A stretch of 20,578 bases of DNA, taken from positions 1 through 20,578 of the forward strand of contig DCBP01000002.1 of assembly GCA_002314055.1 (NCBI GenBank). The letters run 5' to 3'. Made by a program: the position numbers and the translations under genes. Numbering within the stretch: position 1 is the stretch's first letter; the number at the start of each line of letters is the position of its first letter. Shown here in pieces: positions 15,478-20,578 of this stretch. The stretch comes from Prevotella sp. UBA1104. Lineage in GTDB: Bacteria > Bacteroidota > Bacteroidia > Bacteroidales > Bacteroidaceae. The notes below the pieces were generated by a model. The model saw only the letters and a list, made by a program, of their open reading frames with translations. It made no database searches and was not told where the DNA came from.

Positions 15478-15540
15478 GGGAGTTCTGGGAGAACTGGGAG
15501 TTCTGGGAAAACTGGGAGTTTTGGGAGAACTGGGAGTTAT
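15478..15540 (-). repeat. 9-bp tandem array filling the SPOR-folE gap
   Basis: Seven exact-length nonamers run from the SPOR stop codon to 20 nt before the folE ATG. On the minus strand they alternate between AxAACTCCC-type and AGTTxTCCC-type units, so neighbours can fold as AGAACT-CCC-AGTTCT or AAAACT-CCC-AGTTTT hairpins. Confidence 0.93.
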
Positions 15541-16317
15541 TTAGTAAGCCACATTTATTTTTCCTTTAACAATACAAGCCTGGGTGTAACCCATAGCCTT
15601 GATGCTACGCAGTAATTTCGCAGCCTCGCTGTATGAGCGGAAATTTCCGACGCGGCAAATCCATCTGGGAGAATAGAAATGCACGTAGACCGGCTGGTCG
15701 GGAAATTTCATCTTTATAGCGTCGCCAATTTTGTTAGCCTTCTCGCGGTCAGCCCTCGAGTTTCCTCCGGAATATGCCTGGATGCGATAGCCCGTTACCT
15801 TGTAGCTGTTTCGCATCATCTTCTTACTGGTGTCGACCACCGGACGTTCTGGAACCTCCGTTTCCGTGGCAGACTTGGCAGTATGTTTCTCGTTTTGTTC
15901 AGTCTTGCGCTCACTTTCAGCCTTGTGCTCCTGTTGCTGTTGGCGCTTTTGCGTCAGGGAGTCGCCGTTGGCTCGTTCCTTCCTGCTGCTTTCCTGTGAT
16001 GACGCAGCGTGATGTATTTGTTCCGTATGTAGATTCGTTGCAGTCTTGTTGTTCGGCTTAACAACGGTTTTCTCCTGCTGCTGCCTGTGTTGAGGCTCGC
16101 TGGCTTGCTTTGCAGTTTGCTGGTTCTGTGCCGCCTGTGCCTGACTGCTAGCTTTTAGTTTGGCGTTGTTCACCAAGTTGTCTATATCGGCACTTTGCTT
16201 AACGGTTACTGTTCCTTCCCCTTGCTTCTTCTGCTGCAGGTCGTTTAGAAACGACTGTGCGTTGGTTTGCAGGAATGTGCCTGCTGCAAAAACTAATATA
16301 GCGATGAACTTTTTCAT
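15541..16317 (-). CDS. SPOR domain-containing exported protein
   Basis: A 258-residue protein with a cleavable signal peptide (MKKFIAILVF...TNA, cleavage likely before Q21). Residues about 22-170 are a long Gln/Lys/Glu-rich, probably disordered linker. Residues about 173-256 are a SPOR domain, recognisable from YRIQAYSGGNSR at its start, WICRVGNFRSYSEAAKLLRSI in the middle and the end QACIVKG. SPOR domains bind denuded glycan strands of peptidoglycan at division sites, so a periplasmic cell-wall or division role is likely. The family link is clear; the precise role is not. It lies between tpiA and folE, with a terminator-like hairpin before it and folE after it. Confidence 0.88.
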   Translation of the reverse strand: MKKFIAILVFAAGTFLQTNAQSFLNDLQQKKQGEGTVTVKQSADIDNLVNNAKLKASSQAQAAQNQQTAKQASEPQHRQQQEKTVVKPNNKTATNLHTEQIHHAASSQESSRKERANGDSLTQKRQQQQEHKAESERKTEQNEKHTAKSATETEVPERPVVDTSKKMMRNSYKVTGYRIQAYSGGNSRADREKANKIGDAIKMKFPDQPVYVHFYSPRWICRVGNFRSYSEAAKLLRSIKAMGYTQACIVKGKINVAY

Positions 16318-16346
16318 ATAAATCCTGTTGAGTTAAAATAAGAGAA

Positions 16347-16395
16347 ATCCTCTGCGGCATAGCCGTTGCCGGCAGATTGTTGTGCCGCAGAGGAT
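16347..16395 (-). terminator. Terminator-like hairpin after tpiA
   Basis: A 13-bp GC-rich stem (16347-16359 with 16383-16395), extendable by two pairs, encloses an inner GCCG-TTGC-CGGC hairpin. On the minus strand it is followed by TTTCTCTTATTTTAAC. It lies 13 nt after the tpiA stop. The SPOR gene starts 29 nt further on with no consensus promoter visible, so this may act as partial attenuation or mRNA 3'-end protection. Confidence 0.75.
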
Positions 16396-16408
16396 ATAAT
16401 TGTAAGTA

Positions 16409-17164
16409 TTATCTTGCGTCGATGATACCCTTGAAGTCGGCAGCCTTCAGAGAAGCACCACCAATCAGACCACCGTCGATGTCAGGCTTAGCAAAGAGCT
16501 CAGGAGCATTGCTTGCCTTGCAGCTACCACCATACAGGATAGTGGTGTCGTCGGCAACTTCCTTACCGTATTTCTCGGCAATCACGCTGCGGATGTAAGC
16601 GTGGATTTCCTCAGCCTGGTCAGCAGTGGCAGTCTTGCCAGTACCGATAGCCCAGATTGGCTCGTATGCCACGATGATGTTCTTGAACTCCTCGGCAGAG
16701 AGGTTGAACACGCTACCTTCGAGCTCAGCCTTTACCACTTCGTTCTGCTTGTTGGCCTCGCGCTCCTCAAGGCTCTCTCCGATACAGAAGATAACCTTCA
16801 GATTGTTTTTAAGAGCGAGCAACACCTTCTCCTTGAGAATCTCAGGAGTCTCGTTGTAGTATCCGCGACGCTCAGAGTGGCCGAGGATAACATACTGAGC
16901 ACCAGTGCTCTTTACCATCTCAGCAGAGACCTCGCCAGTGAAAGCGCCCTTCTCCTTGTCGGCGCAGTTCTCTGCACCCAGTCCGATGATGTCCTGGTTG
17001 AGGAACTGTGCGATGCTTGCCAAGTGGATGAAAGGAGTGCAGATGATAACGCCGCAGTTAGGCTTTTCTGCTGTAAGAGTCTCGTTCAGCTCCTTTGCAA
17101 GAGCGATACCGTCTTGCAGGTTCATGTTCATTTTCCAATTACCTGCTACAATTTTCTTTCTCAT
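16409..17164 (-). CDS. tpiA: Triosephosphate isomerase
   Basis: TpiA interconverts dihydroxyacetone phosphate and glyceraldehyde-3-phosphate in glycolysis. The 251-residue protein has the complete active site: K11 (AGNWKMN), electrophile H96 (ILGHSERR) and catalytic base E168 (AYEPIWAIGTG, including the mobile loop 6). The C-terminal phosphate-binding LYGGSCKASNA and DGGLIGGASL segments are present. Length and motifs are standard. It lies 22 nt after the DoxX-like gene and is probably co-transcribed with DUF1599 and the DoxX-like gene. A strong hairpin follows. Confidence 0.97.
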   Translation of the reverse strand: MRKKIVAGNWKMNMNLQDGIALAKELNETLTAEKPNCGVIICTPFIHLASIAQFLNQDIIGLGAENCADKEKGAFTGEVSAEMVKSTGAQYVILGHSERRGYYNETPEILKEKVLLALKNNLKVIFCIGESLEEREANKQNEVVKAELEGSVFNLSAEEFKNIIVAYEPIWAIGTGKTATADQAEEIHAYIRSVIAEKYGKEVADDTTILYGGSCKASNAPELFAKPDIDGGLIGGASLKAADFKGIIDAR

Positions 17165-17186
17165 TATTGCTAATTATTTAAAATGA

Positions 17187-18563
17187 TTATTTTATGTTGT
17201 CAGAATTTTCTTCCGGAGTTTCAGTTTCGTCCGTTGCTTCCGGTTGTTCTCCGGATTTTCCCGTAAGCTTCGTTTCTTTCCTTCTTCTCACCCATTTTGT
17301 CCATGCCCAAGTTCTGTCGGCGAAAGCCAGCAACAGCAGTGGCATGAAGAACCATATCAGCGTATATGATATTTTCTTTCCGATAGATGTTTCCGGCAAG
17401 TGTCCCTCGGGAATCTTTGAGAGAGGTGGAGTGTTCTCGTTGAGTTGCGGCAGTTGGTTGTGGCTCCATTTCTGAATCACGATGCCGTCTTTCAGCAGAA
17501 TCAATCCTGGATTGCTACGGATAATAGTCTTCAGTGTCGTTTCGTCCGTGAAGAGATACCTGTATTCCGCTCCAGTAATGTCAGTCCAGTGCTCAATAGC
17601 CTCTTTGTTGCTTGCCGTCAGGGCATAGAAATGATAATTGTTTCTCTTGCAATAGTCGTAAATCTGGTTTATGTCTCCGAAATTAGAGTCGTCGGCATTC
17701 TCCAGATGTGGAGATATGAGCAGGAACGTATAGCTCTTGTCGCTCAACACGCTGTCGGTAAGGTCATCGCCGCTTTGTGTATCCTCCATGCTGAAGTCGT
17801 GTATCGGCGGCACGTATCCTTCGCTCAGCTGTACCGTCTTGCTGTCTACAAAAGTCCATGTAGAGTCGGGGTAGTTCTCGAGCGAAAACTCTTTTGTAAC
17901 CCCATTCTTTTTCAGAGTGAATGTAGTTTCGAATTTCGGTTGTTCGGCACCTGGCGGAATTTCCATCCCCTTGCGTATGTCAGCCCCGATGTGGTAAGGC
18001 CGGAAATCGAATGTCGGCAGGCTATACAGGCAATAAGAGCTTGTGGCGATGCAATATAATATTGTGTAGTTGATAACAATCCATTGGTTTGACCGGCTGA
18101 TAAACCTCACCATGGCAGACGGAGCCTTGCAGATGCATACAGCAGCGAGCAGCAGAATAATATTCTTGCCGAGCGTTTGCCAGTTTGTCAGCTTCAATGC
18201 GTCGCCGAAGCAGCCGCAGTCCTTTACCGGGTTTGCCAATACTATCCATACCGTAATAGCCGTCATTATGGTCATGAGGGCAACTATCAGTTTAGACACG
18301 AGATGTCTGCGGATAGCAAAGAGGAGGAAAATGCCCAGACACAGTTCAACGGCGGCAAGTGTTACCGATGCGCCAAGTGTGATGTAGTCGGGGATGAGGT
18401 TCCCCAGTCCGAGGGCAGTAAGGTAGTCGTGTATTTTATATTGTGTACCGATAGGGTCGATAGCCTTTACGTATCCGGAAAAGATGAAAGTAGCAGCTAC
18501 GATAAATCGGCAGACATTAACTGTAATGTTTTTTAGTATCTTTCCTTTCATTTTCATTGCCAA
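17187..18563 (-). CDS. DoxX/MauE-like membrane protein with thioredoxin-like periplasmic domain (BT_3928-like)
   Basis: This 458-residue membrane protein begins with a DoxX/MauE-like four-helix module (about residues 12-160) carrying the paired cysteines DCGCFG (C116, C118). One more helix (about 161-182) precedes a soluble region. Residues about 275-370 resemble a thioredoxin/TlpA fold (YTFLLISPHLENAD ... NPGLILLKDGIVIQKW), but the usual CxxC position reads SPHLE, with no cysteine. A C-terminal helix (about 398-416) and a charged tail follow. Redox transfer to periplasmic proteins is an inference from the MauE relationship. Starts at 18563, 18557 or 18551 are all possible. It follows DUF1599 by 4 nt and precedes tpiA. 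Confidence 0.82.
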   Translation of the reverse strand: MAMKMKGKILKNITVNVCRFIVAATFIFSGYVKAIDPIGTQYKIHDYLTALGLGNLIPDYITLGASVTLAAVELCLGIFLLFAIRRHLVSKLIVALMTIMTAITVWIVLANPVKDCGCFGDALKLTNWQTLGKNIILLLAAVCICKAPSAMVRFISRSNQWIVINYTILYCIATSSYCLYSLPTFDFRPYHIGADIRKGMEIPPGAEQPKFETTFTLKKNGVTKEFSLENYPDSTWTFVDSKTVQLSEGYVPPIHDFSMEDTQSGDDLTDSVLSDKSYTFLLISPHLENADDSNFGDINQIYDYCKRNNYHFYALTASNKEAIEHWTDITGAEYRYLFTDETTLKTIIRSNPGLILLKDGIVIQKWSHNQLPQLNENTPPLSKIPEGHLPETSIGKKISYTLIWFFMPLLLLAFADRTWAWTKWVRRRKETKLTGKSGEQPEATDETETPEENSDNIK

Positions 18564-18567
18564 GCCT

Positions 18568-19122
18568 TTACTCCCCGTAAGTAAGTTTTATCACCCCAAA
18601 AACGGAATAGTTAATTATGTCCATGTAGTTGGCGTCGATACCCTCAGACACGAGAGTTCCGCCGTTGAGGTTTTCTATTTCCTTCACCCTTTCAATTTTA
18701 GTGAGGATGAAATCAGTATAGCTGCTCACTCTCATCATTCGCCAAACCTCGTTGTAGTCGTGGTTCTTGCGCATCATGAGCTGTAGTGCCTCCTCCTGAT
18801 ATTTGTCGTAGTATTTCATAGCCTCCTCGTTCGACATGTCGACAGAGTCGGCGAACCCCTTCTCCAGCTGTATCAGTCCAACGATGCCGTAGTTGATCAG
18901 GGCAATGAACTCAGAACGAGTGTCATCCTCGACAAGAGCCACACCCTTCATCTCGATGCTTCTTATTCGGCGGGCTTTGATGAGTAGCTGGTCTGTAAGC
19001 GATGACGGGCGCAGCATACGCCACGAAGCATTATAGTCATGTAGCTTCTTCTCGAAGAGCGAGCGGCATTCGCGCATTACGCTCTTAAATTGTTCCTCTG
19101 TATTTTGAATTTCCTTAGCCAT
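18568..19122 (-). CDS. DUF1599 (nucleotide modification associated domain 1) protein with duplicated unit
   Basis: This 184-residue, mostly helical, probably cytoplasmic protein is made of two similar halves. HDYNASWRMLRPSSLTD at 28-44 corresponds to HDYNEVWRMMRVSSYTD at 121-137, and FIALINYGIVGLIQLEKG at 72-89 corresponds to YMDIINYSVFGVIKLTYG at 166-183. Each half carries the same E/D, HDYN and INY pattern expected of this Pfam family. The domain name comes from phage and nucleotide-modification contexts; here it is part of a housekeeping cluster with the DoxX-like gene and tpiA, so its job is unknown. The start at 19122 follows a consensus -7 element closely. Confidence 0.85.
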   Translation of the reverse strand: MAKEIQNTEEQFKSVMRECRSLFEKKLHDYNASWRMLRPSSLTDQLLIKARRIRSIEMKGVALVEDDTRSEFIALINYGIVGLIQLEKGFADSVDMSNEEAMKYYDKYQEEALQLMMRKNHDYNEVWRMMRVSSYTDFILTKIERVKEIENLNGGTLVSEGIDANYMDIINYSVFGVIKLTYGE

Positions 19123-19141
19123 TATGTTTGATATATGAGCG

Positions 19142-19171
19142 CAAAGTTACACATTAATATTGACAATAAAG
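19142..19171 (-). promoter_or_regulatory. Probable promoter for the DUF1599-DoxX-tpiA unit
   Basis: TAACTTTG (minus strand, plus positions 19142-19149) is an exact -7 match only 19 nt before the DUF1599 ATG. The upstream -33 box is weak: a CTTTA at 19167-19171 after about 17 nt. The transcript would have a very short leader. Confidence 0.5.
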
Positions 19172-19187
19172 ATAATCTGCATTTTTT

Positions 19188-19649
19188 TTAACGTTTCCGT
19201 TTCTCTCTGATAACCCTCACGGTGGCACATTGTCCGTCGAAACGTGCTTGCAGTGAGTCTCTTCTTATTTTAGCCTTTGTGAGACTTGACAGTTCTTCGG
19301 CAGTTGCTTCGCCGCGGCTTTTCTTTGCGTTTACGATTCTTGTAAGATTGTCGAGCACTCTTTTGGCCTCCTGCAGCTTTCCGTCGGTATCAATGATTTG
19401 CTTTTGTGCAAGTTTTTCGGATGCATCCTGAAACAGTTTCAGTGCTGTTTTTCTTTCTTCGATAGCCTTCGGGTGAGAGTTGCGTAGCGAGTCTATAAGG
19501 AATAAAGTTTTCTCGTAGTTTCCCTTTTCGAAATTCTCTTGTGCGGCTTTCAGAATCGTCTGTGCTTCAGTTTTGTCCTTGTCGGTGCATGACGAGGCGA
19601 TAGTTGTTGCTGCAATGATAGCAGCTAAGAGCATATGTTTCTTTCTCAT
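19188..19649 (-). CDS. Small lipoprotein with helical repeat-like body, function unknown
   Basis: This 153-residue predicted lipoprotein has the signal MRKKHMLLAAIIAATTIASS with lipobox Cys21, followed by TDKDKTEAQ. The mature part is highly charged and helical (EAQTILKAAQENFEKGNYEKTLFLIDSLRNSHP looks like one TPR-like hairpin), then a coiled-coil-like stretch ends in a basic KRKR tail. I place the start at 19649 because it gives a proper signal peptide and lies just after a consensus promoter; the upstream ATG at 19715 would lie inside that promoter. I do not recognise the family. It is separated by 65 nt from the next gene downstream, with no obvious terminator. Confidence 0.8.
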   Translation of the reverse strand: MRKKHMLLAAIIAATTIASSCTDKDKTEAQTILKAAQENFEKGNYEKTLFLIDSLRNSHPKAIEERKTALKLFQDASEKLAQKQIIDTDGKLQEAKRVLDNLTRIVNAKKSRGEATAEELSSLTKAKIRRDSLQARFDGQCATVRVIREKRKR

Positions 19650-19663
19650 TATCAATTTTTTTG

Positions 19664-19694
19664 CAAAGATAATGCAAATCGAGAGGAGGACAAA
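19664..19694 (-). promoter_or_regulatory. Bacteroidetes-type promoter for the small lipoprotein, embedded in a repeat
   Basis: On the minus strand there is TATCTTTG (plus 19664-19671) and TTTG (19691-19694) with exactly 19 nt between, a full consensus match. Transcription would start about 8-10 nt before the ATG, giving a nearly leaderless mRNA. The -7 sequence is part of the AAAGATAATGCAA motif that recurs twice further upstream. Confidence 0.65.
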
Positions 19695-19916
19695 ATGAAT
19701 CCATTCATTTTTCATCCCGAGATGCCGCTTATCTTATTTAAAGATAATGCAAAAATCCGATTAAGCGAATAGAATGACAATGCTTTGTCATTCTTGAGCG
19801 TGAGGATTTTATTAAAATTGATAGGAGGACAAGAATTACAAAGATAAGAATTGTAATTCTGAATTCATTCATTTCTTATCCCGAGATGCCGCTTATCTTA
19901 TTTAAAGATAATGCAA
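19665..19916. repeat. Duplicated intergenic element with hairpins
   Basis: An exact 39-bp direct repeat lies at 19714-19752 and 19878-19916 (starts ATCCCGAGATGCC, ends AAAGATAATGCAA). The terminal 13-mer also occurs at 19665-19677, and AGGAGGACAA occurs at 19684-19693 and 19823-19832. The units are therefore 19665-19739 (75 bp) and 19740-19903 (164 bp) plus a fragment. Inverted repeats lie inside: AAAATGAAT/ATTCATTTT (19692-19711), AGAATGACAA/TTGTCATTCT (19771-19794) and AGAATTACAA/TTGTAATTCT (19832-19860). Confidence 0.9.
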
Positions 19917-20040
19917 CTAACTTGTATAATTCATTGGATAGTGTATATTGTCGGCAGATAATATTGCTGTGTTTTTAGACAAATACATATAAAACCATCT
20001 ACCTTGTCTTTCAAAAGGATATAAATATTAACGATAATGA

Positions 20041-20083
20041 GAGACAATTTTTGACAATCAACTGTATAGTGAAGAATTGTCTC
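20041..20083. repeat. Inverted repeat GAGACAATT/AATTGTCTC
   Basis: A perfect 9-bp inverted repeat (20041-20049 and 20075-20083) has a 25-nt spacer. Further ATTGTC copies follow at 20086-20091 and 20095-20100, and GACAAT occurs at 20053-20058. Confidence 0.7.
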
Positions 20084-20229
20084 CTATTGTCTCTATTGTC
20101 GTTAAAAATCTTATGCTCGAGAGTATTACCACGTATTGTGAAATTTGTTTTTCTGCAAAAAAAGTGTCAAAGTATCATTCTGACGTTAAATTTATGGAAT
20201 AAATTATTGAAATACAGAAATATACGCGA

Positions 20230-20266
20230 ATGATACTTTTCTGATTACTTTACAGAAAAGTATCAT
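20230..20266. repeat. Perfect 14-bp inverted repeat (hairpin)
   Basis: ATGATACTTTTCTG (20230-20243) and CAGAAAAGTATCAT (20253-20266) are exact reverse complements around a 9-nt loop. Two more GTATCAT copies follow at 20271-20277 and 20291-20297. Confidence 0.9.
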
Positions 20267-20350
20267 AGAAGTATCATAAAAGCTATAGAAGTATCATAAA
20301 ACAGTATATCCGGATAAAGCAAAAGTCGCAGAAACGGATGCAGAAACCGT

Positions 20351-20445
20351 TGCCCAAATTGAGTATCAAAGTTTGGGCACTCGATGCCCACCATCATGGG
20401 CATCGATGCCCGTATAGAGAGACTCCGTGCCCAACAATATGGGCA
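20351..20445. repeat. Cluster of three TGCCCA/TGGGCA hairpins
   Basis: Stem 1 is TGCCCAAA/TTTGGGCA (20351-20358 with 20372-20379, 8 bp). Stem 2 is TCGATGCCCA/TGGGCATCGA (20381-20390 with 20397-20406, 10 bp). Stem 3 is TGCCCA/TGGGCA (20428-20433 with 20440-20445, 6 bp). All are perfect and share the same core. Confidence 0.85.
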
Positions 20446-20578
20446 ATGCCTTGAACAACCCGTTTGACGTTTCTCTTCATGTATGAAAAAGAAACGAAAT
20501 GACAGATATTCAATACCCGAGAAGTTTGCCATAAATGATACTTTAGGCACTTTAATGATACAAGAATGATACTTTTCT

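Larger units (their letters stand above)
19917..20578. other. AT-rich region without a convincing gene, rich in short repeats
   Basis: I find no gene here with a recognisable product. The open frames are short, overlap one another and run through inverted repeats. From left to right it holds a group of ATTGTC/GACAAT motifs (20043-20100), eight ATGATAC/GTATCAT motifs (20172-20572), a 14-bp hairpin (20230-20266) and three TGCCCA/TGGGCA hairpins (20351-20445). A 15-bp sequence (GAATGATACTTTTCT) at 20228-20242 recurs at the very end of the window (20564-20578), so the region probably continues past the edge. Confidence 0.7.

Noticed and set aside
7344..15540. CRISPR-like arrays
   Set aside because: The repeats are 9 or 14 bp, head to tail without unique spacers, and no cas genes are present.
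20051..20233. 60-codon plus-strand frame
   Set aside because: It is very AT-rich, overlaps the ATTGTC cluster and one hairpin arm, and has no promoter or domain.
20263..20550. 95-codon minus-strand frame near the right end
   Set aside because: It runs through the three hairpins and several ATGATAC motifs, and its translation shows no familiar domain. It begins and ends inside repeats. Homology search beyond the window would be needed to revive it.
20338..20569. Short plus-strand frames (20338-20454, 20363-20461 and 20483-20569) with protein-like stretches such as IDARIERLRAQQYGQCLEQPV
   Set aside because: They look somewhat protein-like and could be remnants of a decayed gene, but each is under 40 codons and they overlap in different frames across inverted repeats. 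I cannot support a gene or pseudogene call without homologues.

Overview
The window looks like a chromosomal segment of a Bacteroidota species, most likely Prevotella or a close relative in the Prevotellaceae. The evidence is the PorX/PorW type IX secretion (T9SS) gene pair, Bacteroidetes-type promoters (TTTG, 19-20 nt, TAnnTTTG), A-rich leaders in place of strong Shine-Dalgarno sites, MKK-type lipoprotein signals, and families typical of this phylum (DUF4834, DUF1599, DoxX/BT_3928-like). Most of it is core housekeeping sequence. I found no prophage, insertion sequence, CRISPR array, defence island, rRNA or tRNA.

Layout, left to right. (1) 98-2038, minus strand: psd, pssA and a small DUF4834 membrane protein. 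The first two make phosphatidylethanolamine, and the unit closes with a rho-independent hairpin. (2) 2164-6345, plus strand: dnaE (Pol III alpha) and trxA (thioredoxin), with dnaE divergent from psd. (3) 6472-12578, minus strand: porW, porX, tsaE, tadA. This couples a T9SS lipoprotein and a T9SS response regulator to two tRNA-modification genes. A hairpin at 6376-6421 can terminate both trxA and tadA. (4) 12811-19122, minus strand: DUF1599, DoxX-like, tpiA, hairpin, SPOR, folE, DUF4840-like lipoprotein, aroA, hairpin. (5) 19188-19649, minus strand: a small lipoprotein. (6) About 19650-20578: no convincing gene, but densely packed with repeats and inverted repeats.

The genes are ordinary. The unusual layer is short-period repeat DNA. 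Three same-strand gene junctions (porW/porX, porX/tsaE, SPOR/folE) carry arrays of exact 9-bp units that stop 17-20 nt before the downstream start codon. The folE array alternates units so that neighbours form small hairpins, and one variant pair has changed on both arms and still pairs. The same nonamer recurs inside the porW coding sequence as a Q/N/S-rich tail. The right-hand region holds a duplicated 39-bp element containing a promoter, two covarying hairpins, a cluster of ATGATAC motifs and three TGCCCA/TGGGCA hairpins. These are the best candidates for something undescribed. No function can be assigned from the sequence alone.
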